From Synanceia verrucosa (lineage: Eukaryota > Chordata > Actinopteri > Perciformes > Synanceiidae), in the NCBI GenBank assembly GCA_029721515.1, contig CM056565.1, forward strand, positions 2,566,242 to 2,630,241: a DNA stretch of 64,000 nucleotides. The letters are read 5' to 3'. Below the pieces are notes generated by a model. That model worked only from the letters and a program-made list of their open reading frames with translations, was not told the DNA's origin and did not search any database. The position numbers and the translations under genes were made by a program. This document shows positions 1 to 10,540 of this stretch, one piece after another. How positions within the stretch are numbered: position 1 is the first letter of the stretch; each line of letters begins with the position of its first letter.

Positions 1-1027
1 AACATCTGCAAGAGTGTACGTAGGGAGTGATGGAAGGAGTTAACCTCTTCCAGTCTTTGCACCTACAGTATGTGCCCTCATACCTGCTCTGATATGGCTG
101 TTGTTTGAAGTAACCCCCTGACTCGTTCTTCTTCGCATTGTTGGAGCTTATCATTTCTCTTGTAAAATGGGCCAGCATGTGCCTCCATTTTAATTTCAAG
201 CTTGTTAAAAGAGAGGGATGAAAGTGAGGCAGAAGTATTAAAGGGTAGAATTAGCATGTGGAGACAATTCTCTGTGAAATTATTGCAGACGAGGGCAGCC
301 AGAGTTACCTTCCAACGTACGCCGTGTCAGGCAGATTCACTCGCCAGCGCCTTAATTAACCCATCACTCACTTCTCAACCCCTTGTAATTATTGCAAACT
401 CAGACAAGACATCAATTCCCATGTGTAATTGTGAAAAAATAATCATTCAATTTAAGCTAGTTGATTATTCTGGAAAGAGTTACAGAGGCACCATGCGCAC
501 TAAATCTACCATATCATATTTCCAAATAAAGTGATTTGTATAAATTTCAAATGGAGAGGTATCTATTCCTCTTCCAAAGTCACAGGCAGAAAACATCCCA
601 TTACCAGCTGTGCTCGCTAATGCACTTGGCAAACTGCTCCAGGGAGAGATGTGCTTTCAGGACAGTGAATGGTGAGACTTAATGCCAGCCTGGGGGCATG
701 CTGTTCACACACAGTTTTTATTCTTCTTCTCAATGTTTTAATGCTTTATTGACTCTTTAAAATTCACTTTGCTCAAGTGACTCATTATGTAATGTGCATG
801 ATATGATTGAATCCAAAAGCTTGACAGCCTTTATTGCATTTGATATGTTGGCAATACATTTTTTTATATGAATGCCTCAACCAAGAGTAATTGCACTATG
901 TATCTTTCTGGCTAAAGCACATGTGTCAGACTGTTGTATTGTTGTTGTAACAGTGAACCTTCAGAATGAGCGATAGTGCTGAGACAAGTTTAAAGGTGGA
1001 CTGATGGACACGTGTTGGGTGCACTCT
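1..1027. other. Non-coding, unassigned
   Basis: No open frame here has recognisable protein similarity and I see no repeat ends. The open frame at 202-534 has no domain and is probably chance. The stretch is likely intron or intergenic DNA. Confidence 0.5.
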
Positions 1028-1270
1028 AGGGCTGAACAATTTGGGAAAATAATGTAATTGCGATTTTTCCCCCAATATTGCGATTGCAAATTAATATGCT
1101 ATTTTATTTTATTCTTTTTCCCCAAAAACACAATATTATATACATTTACTCAAAGTCATTCAGTGTAAATTGTTCTTGCCCAAAGGCTGGGTCTTTGAGA
1201 ATTAAAAGATGTATGACTTGAAATAAATTACATTTTTATTTAAATACTCATTACAGAAACATATGTGGCT

Positions 1271-1470
1271 CTGCCACTGTACATTTAAATAATGTAAACA
1301 AAGGCATGCACTTGTGAACACTGTGCAAAATTTACAGTCTTAAGAAAAAAATAAATTAAAAAAATATGCATCTTACTGCCACTGTGTATTTAAGTAATGT
1401 AAACAAAGGCATGCACTTGTAAACACTGTGCAAAATTTACAGTCTTAAGAAAAAAATAATTTTAAAAAAT
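1271..1470. repeat. Tandem duplication, 105-bp period
   Basis: Two direct copies start at 1271 and 1376, both beginning CTGCCACTGT and sharing a block containing AAAGGCATGCACTTG and TTTACAGTCTTAAG. They are near-identical with a few substitutions. They lie in the 3' untranslated part of the hAT element. Confidence 0.85.
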
Positions 1471-1722
1471 TTCACACAACTGAAACAGAATTTGCCTCTA
1501 CTAGTTTGAAAATATTTTGAAATATCAAAGTTACCAAAGTAATAAATAAAAAAAAAAAACAGAGAAATGTAATTTGACAATAAAAACAGTTTGAACAGTA
1601 TAATATATTATAGCTCCACCTCACTTCTCAAGTACACAACTATAACACAGCACACAGACTAAAGATCACTGTGAGTATGGCACTGCCAGTCATAATGATC
1701 CAACAGTTTTGTTCTCAGTAGC

Positions 1723-2550
1723 TCACAGGTTTTTTGCTAAGAAAACCAGCATATTGACTTTTGCTGGCTTCAAGGATGAGTGAGTGCAGGTCACAATATT
1801 CCCTCCTGTGCTAAAAAGATGCTCTGACGGAACGCTTGTGGCAGGTACACAAAGATGCTTGTGGGCCATTGTGCACAACTGTGGGTAGCTGATCTTGTGC
1901 CAAGGGGTCATCTTCTCCACTGATGGCAGGAGTCATCAGGTAATTGTTTACCTCTGCCTCTGTGCGACATTTTACAGGCAAACAGAGAGGCTGCACTGGT
2001 CTTGAAAAAGCTGCCAGGAGACCTCTTCTCCTTTCCCCCCAAAAGCTGTGCACTTTGAGACATCTGAACAGTTTCAGTGCGAGACCTCTTCTCCTATGAG
2101 ATGAAAAAAAAACATTAGTTTGCCAGTTAGATGTTGCAGAAAAATGTGTTTTTGTGAAGTATATAATTATCAATTACCCGCTGATATGTGCGTTGTGCTA
2201 AGTCTACCATCTCTGTCTTCAGTCGGGTCTTGATAGCAGGGATGTCGTCGGTACTGATGTACTGGATTTTGAAAATAGGGTCCATGAAACAGGCAACATC
2301 CAAAAGCTCCTGCATGTTTGGGTCTCCATATTTTTCATTGAGGTATGCTTTGGTTTTTATTGATTTAGTCAGGTCAGCGTCCTCAGCATCGTCGGCCAGG
2401 ACTGATGTGGCAAAAAGGTAGAGTACTGGCTCGAGGTAGGAAATGCTCACATACTCCTCTCCAGAAAGAGCATCAGTAAATTCCAATAGAGGATGCAGTG
2501 CCTATCGTGCATATCGATCACCAGACAATACCTGCTCTGCTGCTGCTGCT
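1723..2550 (-). pseudogene. hAT-family transposase, C-terminal part, frameshifted
   Basis: This encodes the C-terminal half of a ZBED-like hAT transposase, the enzyme that cuts and pastes the element. The minus strand at 2486-2127 reads a central segment with YLNEKYGDPNMQELLDVACF and FMDPIFK, typical of the block before the dimerisation domain. At 1920-1723 it reads the hAT C-terminal dimerisation domain, with YPQLCTMAHKHLCVPATS followed by VPSEHLFSTGGNIV and LKPAKVNMLVFLAKNL. Between them the sequence is partly unrelated or rearranged and a frameshift separates the EDDPL piece (about 1930) from the YPQL piece. An in-frame stop lies upstream near 2500. The N-terminal BED finger and the first catalytic residues are absent. 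It is a dead copy. Confidence 0.85.
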
Positions 2551-2679
2551 TCTCCTCTTACACATGGGCAATGGATCATCTAAACAGAATAAAGTGATGA
2601 TTGGATAAAACATTCTGGAGCAGGGTGGTTAACATAACTACCTATTCCACAATATACTTACTAACAATAATATACGTGC

Positions 2680-4215
2680 CCGGTACACCTCACCAGGGAG
2701 GCGCCCAGGAGGCATCCTGACCAGATGCCATAGCCACCTCAAATGGCTCCTCTCGATTTGGAGGAGCAGCAGCTCTACTCTGAGCCTCTCCCGGATGACC
2801 AAGCTTCTCACCCTATCTCTAAGGGAGAGCCCGGGCACCCTGCGGAGAAAACCCATTTCAGCCACTTGTATATATGATCTTGTTATTTCTGTCACGCACA
2901 GCTTGTGACCATAGGTGAGGGTAGGAATGAAGATCGACTGGTAAATTGAGAGCTTTGCCTTTCGGCTCAGCTCCCTCTTTACCACGACGGACCTCATCAC
3001 TGCAGAAGCTGCACCGTTCCACCTGTCGATCTCCTCCTCCATTCTGGACCCCCTTAACATCTTGACTGTGCCTAGAAATTCTGTCCATAAAAATTATGAA
3101 CAGAATTGGTGACAAAGCGCAGCCTTGGCGGAGTCCAACCCTCACTGGAAAGGAATCCGGCTTACTGCTGGGAATGCGGACCAGACTCTGACATCGGTCA
3201 TGCAGAGACTGAACAGCCCGTATAAAGGGTACCCCATACTCCTGAAGCACCCCCCACAGGAACATGGTTGAACGCCTTCTCCAGGTCCACAAAGCACATA
3301 TAGACTGGTTGGCGAACTCCCATGCACCTCCAGGACCCTGCTGAGGGTGAAGAGTTTGTCCACTTTTTCATGGCCACATTGCTCCTCCTAAATCTGAAGT
3401 TCAACTTCCCGACGGACCCTCCTCTCCAGAACCTCTGAATAGACCTTACCAGGAAGGCTGAGGAGTGTGATCCCCCTGTAGTTGGAACACACCCTCCGGT
3501 CCCCCTTCTTAAAGAGGGGAACCACCACCGGTCTGCCAGTCCAGAGGCACTGTCTCCGATGTCCATGCAATGTTGCAGAGATGTGTAAACCATGACAGTC
3601 CCACAGTATCCAGAGACTTTAGGAACTCCGGGTGGATCTCATCCACCCCCCCGAGCCCTGCCACCGAGGAGCTTTTTAACCACCTCGGGGACCTCAACCC
3701 CATAGATAGGAGAGCCCACCTTGGAGTCTCCAGACTCTGTGTCCTCATTGGAATTGGGGAGGTCCTCAAAGTATTCTCTCCACCGACTCACAACGACCCG
3801 AGTCGACGTCAGCGTTGCCTCATCCCCACTATGCACAGTGCTGATGTTGCACTGCTTCCCACTCCTGAGTTGGTGGACCAGAATTTCCTTGCAGCCGTCT
3901 GGAAGTCATTTTCCATGGCCTCGCCAAACTCCTCCCATGCCCGGGTTTTTGCCTCAGCAACCACCAAAGCCACAGTCTGCTTGGCCTGCTGGTACCCATC
4001 AGCTGCCTTCAGAGTCCCACAGGCCAAAAAGGCCTGATAGGAGTCCTTCTTCAGCTTAACAGCATCCCTCACCGCCGGTGACAACCAACGGGTTCGGGGA
4101 TTGCCGCCGAGACAGGCACGACCACCTTATGGCCACAGCTCCGGTCGGCCGCCTCAACAATTGAGGCACGAAACATGGTTGAAGTTCTGCTGGAGGTGGG
4201 AGATGAAACTCCATA
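2680..4215 (-). mobile_element. Rex3-type (RTE clade) LINE, truncated
   Basis: This is a non-LTR retrotransposon on the minus strand. The stretches at 3108-3128 and 3521-3538 (ACCACCACCGGTCTGCCA) closely resemble, from memory, the two primer sites widely used to amplify Rex3 in fish. The translated pieces fit Rex3 in order: region before the RT (4084-3640), RT fingers and palm (3570-3060) and C-terminal region (3060-2685). The 5' end near 4215 is truncated. The 3' end is cut off near 2680, where the PGEVYRAR reading passes into unrelated A/T-rich DNA. No target-site duplication was resolved. Confidence 0.85.
2685..4084 (-). pseudogene. Rex3 reverse transcriptase, catalytic motif deleted
   Basis: Reverse transcriptase remnant. 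From the N-terminal side the minus strand reads: a pre-RT segment with RDAVKLKKDSYQAFLACGT (4084-3809); a segment with WREYFEDLPN (to 3639); an RT finger segment with VCSNYRGITLLSLPGK (about 3500); RLRQGC-type palm sequence read as VGLRQGCALSPILFIIFMDR (about 3140-3080); and the C-terminal part with VVKRELSRKAKLSIYQSIF, PTLTYGHKLCV and RRVPGLSLRDRVR. The pieces lie in several frames. The reading runs from ISRHSQ directly into MEEEIDRWNGAASAVM near 3065-3050, so the segment that should hold the F/YADD metal-binding motif is missing. The copy cannot encode an active enzyme. Confidence 0.85.
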
Positions 4216-5850
4216 GTGTCAGTGACCCATCAGATGCGACAATTCTGAAGACCTCTTCTTCTCACAGTCCAAAGGTCATTAACATAGTACTTAAATTCTG
4301 TATTCAGAGCCAATATTACGTCAAAATCAGTGGTGATGGTTCAAAGAAATACATATGTAACAACTGCATAGCGAGGTTGACTGGGAAATCAGGTCTTCAA
4401 AAATAAGACTGTTTAATTTAACCAACAAAAGTTGCTCGCACCCACAAAGAAAAAATAAAATAAACTCTCTCTAATAAACAAGAATAGCCAAATACGTGTA
4501 ATAACTGGGCAGAAAAATTTAAAAAGGTGAATAGACTATGACAAAAGGCGCTGTCTAGCAGGATGATACTAAAAATAAAAAAACACTCATGAGGAGAGAC
4601 GGCTTCTTCAGAGAATCTTAACAGCAAAGTAACACCTAAAAGCCTCTTAAGGGGGAAACTGCTTAACACCAGGCACCAGGCTTTGGCATGGAATGTGGAC
4701 AAGGTAGGTAGGCTGGAGACAATGAAGATGGGGGAAGAAGACGATCACAGATGCAGGAGACAGAAGGGCTTGAAGCAAAGTGATCTGAAACGGTAGGGAA
4801 CAGGCGTTATTACAAATGAATGAGGAGACATGACAACATACAGGGCTGCAGTGCTAATGTGTGAACACACTCTGCACAGGAACAGTACACTGCACTTCGA
4901 CTCCTCGGTAGGAGAATGTAGCAGGCTCAGTGTAGCATATCAATAAGTGCATCAGTAATGCAATAGTTTGAGTGCAAGTTGGAAGATGTCTTTCTTTGGC
5001 TCTCTCCACCCATAAGTTCAGGTTGTAGTTACACAACCACCTCATGAATAATAAAACGGGGTCTTCTCATATAACCAGGCTAGCATAGAAATATCAGTAA
5101 TCTTGGCATCTAAAACGGAGACAATTTCTCTCCAGTAACACTGGGAATATCAACAGGGTGTGGCGACCGCGGAATGTCTTGGTTTTTATTTTGTGGAAAC
5201 CATAAATATTTGCAGTATATGTTACGCACGCAAAAAAAAAACATTCATAACCCATTCCAATTTTGATTTAAAAAATAAAAGCCCTCTGTTTGCTCAAACA
5301 GCTGTTATTCTGAAATAATGTGGGGGACAGTTTTGGGGAACAATACAATGATCTGCAAGGCTCCACAAATGAATAGAGTGCTGGCTTTTAAAAGAAATAT
5401 AAATTACCGTATACGAAAGGCAAACTGTCTTTGAACATCCTGTTGCATTGATTTGAATGAGAGTGTCTGATCTGCTTTCAACTCTTTTCTCTGGCTAAAA
5501 TCAGAGTGAATATAGACATGTTCAGGCAGATGGTCTGAGGAAAATGACAAAAAAAAAAAATCAAGTTTTGATGCCTCTGTGGAGAAACAGACAGCATAAA
5601 TACCTTGATCAGTGTGATGGGGATTGATGTAAAATCATAAAGGAAAAAAAAGTCACCCAATGTGCTTTGGTGTTCATTTTAATTTGCTGTGTAACAATCA
5701 TTCGTTTTGGTGGATCCAGCTGCTCTAACATGTTGCCAGATGAGTCCTGAGGACGGTATCACATTTATTTTGTCTTTATATAAGTTGATAAACACTGTTT
5801 CGTAACAGGTCTATGTTCTGTGAAAAGTGAGGAAAGTCGCTCCATTTATA
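4216..5850. other. Non-coding, unassigned
   Basis: No gene or clear repeat end was recognised. It could include the missing 5' part of the flanking hAT element, but I could not show that. Several A-runs are present. Confidence 0.4.
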
Positions 5851-6345
5851 TATGTACAGTGCTTAATAAACGTGTTATTCCTCCACCGTCCACACAACAG
5901 TGTCAGGTGTTTGCCACCACTGCCCTAAATTAACATTACTGCTCATTACCAAACTATTTCTGTAATGGTTAATGCACCAGAATGTGTAAGCTCTTTAATC
6001 AAAATGATATATTTAATGCTAAAATAGAATTATTGTTGTTACCCATGAATTTTCAAATTATTATTTTACAAAAAAATCAGGAAAAAAAATACTTTTTGAT
6101 TGAGATGCAAAATTGCCTGACATTCTTGACATTTCCTGGTTGTTTGTTCCTCTGGATTCATTTCTGACTTCTCAGTGAATTCCAGTGTTCTGGATCAAAT
6201 TTGGGTCTAAAAAGGTGAATTCAGTTTAAATTCCTCACTCCTGTTCAAAATGGTGAAGAGTAGTGAACTCAGTGAGGAAGAAAGAGTCCAGTTAAAGTGA
6301 AGGAGACTCTTTGAGACAAACAGGGAAGCTGGTTTAATAAGTGTG
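5851..6345 (+). mobile_element. Tc1/mariner relic, 5' part (copy A)
   Basis: This is one of three copies in the window of a family whose end reads ACAGTGCTT(C/A)A(C/T)AAA and continues through GCCCTAAATTAACA. The shared core here is GCTCTTTAATCAAAATGATA (about 5990). At 6250 an ATG opens a reading MVKSSELSEEERVQLK, a plausible Tc1-type transposase N-terminus, which hits a stop after about 16 codons and resumes as RRLFETNREAG in the next frame. The rest of the transposase is absent. Family assignment rests on the end sequence and this short peptide. Confidence 0.55.
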
Positions 6346-7611
6346 TTTTTTTTATTAAGCATCTTTATCATATAGATATTCCTAATATGTCAGTTGTCCA
6401 GTGTTTTTCTATATTTGAAATGTTGTGTTCATAACATACTGTATGTTAATCCTTCTTTCACATTCTACAATAAATTATCTACAATAAATTATGATGAAAA
6501 GGATCAGTCATGAATGGCTGATGATTAATCTGCATTAAATATATCAATCACAGTAATGACACTGACTGCTGAAAGTAAGCATGTCCCTGTGGTCTATTTG
6601 CTGTGAATTACTTGCTGGTAATGCTACATTACAGCACAAAGTGCTTCCAGTCAGTGACGTGAGGAGTGTGATGGCTTTACCTGGGAGTAAGACACACTCT
6701 GGTGTGTTTCTGAAAGTGAGTGACTACAATGTGTCAAACAGCACAGCATCCTCCTCTGCTGAAACAAATGATTTGTCATTTCTGAGGCATCGTCTGCCTT
6801 TCAGGAAGTCATTTCTCTCTACATGCTTTGCATTTAGTCAAGTTAGCTGTCATAGAAGCCAAACTTTAAAGCGCTTGTTGTCAGCTGCTCTGCAGTCAGC
6901 CGTCATTCCATCTGAAGATGGAGCAGCGTGAAGTGACGAGTGGCAGCATGATGATGCAACTGATGATGCAGCTAAAGCTCTGTCATATGATCCTGCAGTG
7001 AATACACAGGATGAGCACATGTATCATGAACACCAAGGAATCATCGTCTTTGGTTCAACATTAGGTTTGTATTGATTTTGAAGCATGTTTGGGAATATCA
7101 CAGCTGCAGCACCGTGTCAGCTGGTTCACACTGACTGAACCCAGTAGAGGCTGCAGCCAAAGAAATCATTGTCAAATATGATCTATATTTTTAATATCAA
7201 CCTTGTTATATCTTTCTACTAAGTGAAAAAGAAACCCACAAGATAACTGATAACACAGGACTCAGCTCTAAATAGAAACAAGGTGTCTGACTCAACAGGG
7301 TGTAGAGTCGCCCACAGCCAGTTATGACGTTCCAGTAGAAAACAGTGCAGTCCAACTGACTCTGATGTTCACACCACATCCAGATAGGACATTGTGTAAT
7401 GTGTACACAAAAGAGTAGACCTCTCTATGTAATACCTGTAATATTCCATCTCCCACAGAGCATATTAGGCAGAATATGAAAATGTATCTGCTGTTACCTG
7501 ATTGCTCATTTTCATGTGCAGAAATCCTTTATTTTCTCTCAACTTTTTTGTCTCAAAGATCAAACTGCATGACATGCTGCTTGCTAAAAATAGACATGGC
7601 ATGGCTAATCA
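6346..7611. other. Non-coding, unassigned
   Basis: No convincing gene. The open frame at 6581-6931 is a continuation of the DNA next to the Tc1 relic and shows no domain. Nothing else was recognised. Confidence 0.4.
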
Positions 7612-7850
7612 GAAAAAATGCAGAAAAAGTCATACTATATGTTGAAAAAGTCATACCATAGTATGTTGCAAAAAGTTATAGTAGTATGCTGAAAAAATCA
7701 TAGCAGAGTAAGTCAGAAAAAATTTAAAGTCACAGGATAGTACGTCAAAAAGACTCATAGTGGCATATGCTCAAAAATCTCGTAGAAAAATATGTTGAAA
7801 AAGTCATATTGTAGTGTGTTGGAAAAAAAATAGTATAGTGTGTCAAGAAC
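7612..7850. repeat. Decayed minisatellite, TTGAAAAAGTCATA units
   Basis: About eight irregular copies of a unit like GTATGTTGAAAAAGTCATAG follow one another with spacing of roughly 25-35 bp. Copies differ by substitutions and small indels, so the array is old. Confidence 0.8.
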
Positions 7851-8002
7851 AGTCTGTTGTTCGATTGCTCAAATATGAAAATGAACAACGGTGCAGTGTA
7901 GTTTTTAGTTGTGGAATGTCAGGAGCGTCAGGTTAGCAGCAGGCTTTTTATACAATGTAACAGTGTATGTTCAGCTCAAGAACCAAAAAAAAACAAGTGA
8001 TG

Positions 8003-8400
8003 GTACTTAAAGGTATAGTCCAGCATCTTAGAGAGCTAGCAAGATTTGAAAGTAGCACCTCCTGTCAGCCTCCTCTAAGCTCCACACTCTCCTCCCCTCC
8101 CATCAGTGCTCCATCCAAAGCTCCACCCCTCAAACTGAACAGTAGCATTCAGCAGGGAGAGGAGAGACCATATGTTACATCACCACAGTTTTTTAAATGT
8201 CCCACTCAAAGCAAATATATCAACGTCATAATGTCACCTTTATAATGCAGACACTGACGACTATGGCTGTGTAATATGGTCAAAATGTCATATCCTATAA
8301 CCTCTTCAATACAAGCTGCACTGACGACCAGTTTACAAGCACAGATAAGCTAGCATGATAAGTTAGCACTGAGCTAAAGGACCAAACATACTCGGTCAAG
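8003..8400. repeat. Dispersed repeat, copy 1 (shared with 9913-10085)
   Basis: It begins near TTAAAGGTATAGTCCAGC. The block at about 8232-8345, containing GTCATATCCTATAACCTCTT and CAATACAAGCTGCAC, recurs at about 9917-10017. It is likely a non-autonomous transposon, but the right end was not defined. Confidence 0.6.
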
Positions 8401-8756
8401 GAGTGCACAAAGCTCAATTTTTCCGACCTCTGCTCCACACTGTTGTCACACAAAACACTGCTCAGCATCTATTTTTCAAATCAACCCACTTCAAATGTGA
8501 CATGGATCTTCTGATTCACAGGAATTTCACAGGAAACAATGAGTGGCAGACAGGCCTGGACTGGGATAAAATTTCAGCTCTGGACTGGCCCACTACATTC
8601 CAAGTGCAGATACTGCGCCAACTAGGGCTGTGTATCCACTTCTGATGCCTTTGTTTTGATACCAGTTCTTAAACAATACTTTTTTAGATACCTCAATGAG
8701 TGATTTTTGTGTAATTTAGGCTTTAATCATGGTCATCATCAATATATTAATGTATT

Positions 8757-8822
8757 ATTATTAGACTTATTATTATTATCATTATTATTATTATTATTAG
8801 ACTTATTATTATTATTATTATT
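8757..8822. repeat. (ATT)n microsatellite
   Basis: Imperfect run of TTA/ATT triplets broken by TAGACTTATT twice. Confidence 0.9.
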
Positions 8823-8867
8823 ACAATCAACTCAATAAGTTATTTTTGTGTAATTTGGCCTTTATCA

Positions 8868-9098
8868 ACTCCGGCTTCCTCCCACCATCCAAAAACATGC
8901 ATGGGGATTAGGTTAATTGGTTAATTTAAATTGTCTGTAGGTGTGAGTGTGAGTGGTTGTCTGTCTCTATGTGTCCTGTGATGAACTGGAGACTTGTCCA
9001 GGGTGTACCCTGCCTTTCACCCTAAGACAGCTGGGATAGACTCCAGCCCCCCAAAGACCCTATGAGGATAAGAGGTAGAAAATGAATGGATGGATGGG
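8868..9098 (+). mobile_element. tRNA-derived SINE, 5'-truncated
   Basis: Body and tail of the common teleost SINE: CTCCGGCTTCCTCCCACCAT, then AACTGGAGACTTGTCCAGGG, CAGCTGGGATAGACTCCAGC and an ATGGATGG tail. The tRNA-like head is missing. CTTTATCA is repeated at 8860-8867 and 9099-9106 and looks like the target-site duplication, so the truncation happened at insertion. Confidence 0.8.
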
Positions 9099-9106
9099 CT
9101 TTATCA

Positions 9107-9912
9107 TGGTAGACATACTAGACAATGGTCTAATGATGATCAACAAGCACAGACTGCTACCAGTTACTCTCTAGGACCCTGCGGAGTGAGAGTTTACCTT
9201 ATGGTGTGTTCACTGGAAGTCGGAACTTGGAGCTCAACATAACCTCAAAGACTCCCAGTGCTGCTTCAGTGACATTAATCCTCTCTTTTAGCAGCAATGT
9301 TTGTCTCCTTATGCTGGGAAAGTGGGGGGACGGATCAGTGTCTCTACAAATCTGAAGGGGACATGCCCCCCTGTCCACAGAGTGAGTGTTTAACTCCCTC
9401 ATATGTGGCGAAAATGATGATGACATTGGCAGGCTGGACACTCATCAGAGCCTCACTTTCTGCTGCTGACAGGGCCCCACAGGCGCAGCTGAAGTCCCAG
9501 AGGCCAGGCCCGCCCCACACACACACTGCTGTTTCTCACAGTTTTTCAGCACTGGATTTTCTTTTCTCTCTCTCTCTCTCGCTCTCTCCTTCTCATAACA
9601 ATTGCTCATCACTAAAGGTGATTGGACGAGCATGTCTACAACATGCATGGATGGGGCTCCTGGGCCTCTGTAGCCTATCACTGGGCCGGGCCAGGTGACA
9701 GACAAGCCACCCGGCATCTGCATGAATGTGTTCTGTACCATGGCAAGACGCAACAAAAATAATAATAAAAAAAGGGCAACCACTGGCGGCCCATTATTGA
9801 ATGGCACACCAGGAAAACTCCCAGTGCTCCCAATGGCCAATCCACCCCTGGCACTCCACTATGGAAGCTTTGAGCTGAACGGTCATCCAGATCCTCACAG
9901 TCTGCTGGAGTC
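9107..9912. other. Non-coding, unassigned
   Basis: No gene recognised. A CT-rich run lies at about 9563-9588. The open frames at 9199-9958 overlap on both strands and show no domain. Confidence 0.4.
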
Positions 9913-10085
9913 TGTGAGCACCTTTATAATGCACACACTGGAGACCATGACTGTGTAATATGATCAACATGTCATATCCTATAACCTCTTCAATACAAGC
10001 TGCACCTACGACCAGCTTACACCCACAGAAAAGATAAAGTTAGCATCGGCTAATACGTGTCCAACAGAAAGAAATCAGAAACATA
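9913..10085. repeat. Dispersed repeat, copy 2, left of the L1-like element
   Basis: It matches 8232-8345 in its first part. Its last part, from AAAGATAAAGTTAGCATC to AATCAGAAAC, matches 17322-17457 on the far side of the L1-like LINE, but lacks about 80 bp that the right copy has. Confidence 0.7.
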
Positions 10086-10540
10086 CATCATTGATACAGC
10101 TGTTCAAAAGCATAACACTTACACCATGGCTTTTCTAACTGAACAAAACGAATCAAATCATGTTGGAAAAAAAAGAAAAGAGTTAATATTAAACTGCAGT
10201 GTTAACAATTAATAGACTATATGGACCATAATATATGTGAAATCAACATCGACCGGAATATTGATTACTCACGCTCTACTCCAAAACGCATTGTGTAATG
10301 TCTGACCTTTCCAAATTTGTTAATCTTCTTGTTTATGTTTGTATTGTCTGTATTGTTGTTTTTGTTTTATTTATTGTCCTATGTTCACGTCTCTATTGTA
10401 AAGTGACATCATTGTTTCTTCTCCCTCTTCTACTCTCTACCTCCCCCCATTCCAATTCTCCTGGGTTCCATTGATCTTCTCTCCATCATATCATTTAGCT
10501 TTCATCCTCTATTTGAATTGAGACTTGTATATCTTTCATC

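Larger units (their letters stand above)
1028..2640 (-). mobile_element. hAT DNA transposon, 3' part
   Basis: The left end at about 1028 begins TAGGGCTGAACAATTTGGG, which resembles the TAGGGCTGCA-type terminal repeats of fish hAT elements. An A/T-rich untranslated stretch follows, then hAT transposase coding sequence on the minus strand from about 1723. The coding sequence breaks off near 2550, shortly before a Rex3 LINE. I did not find the other terminal repeat or an 8-bp target duplication, so the 5' part of the hAT is either deleted or unrecognised beyond the Rex3. The outer limits are approximate. Confidence 0.6.

Noticed and set aside
202..534. 110-codon open frame
   Set aside because: No recognisable domain or supporting splice or promoter context.
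4101..4406. A + strand reading with KKYICNNC, like half a BED zinc finger
   Set aside because: No completing His residues, the opposite strand to the hAT transposase, and the frame begins inside Rex3 sequence.
7612..7850. CRISPR-like array
   Set aside because: Repeats are degenerate, spacing is irregular and the genome is that of a vertebrate.
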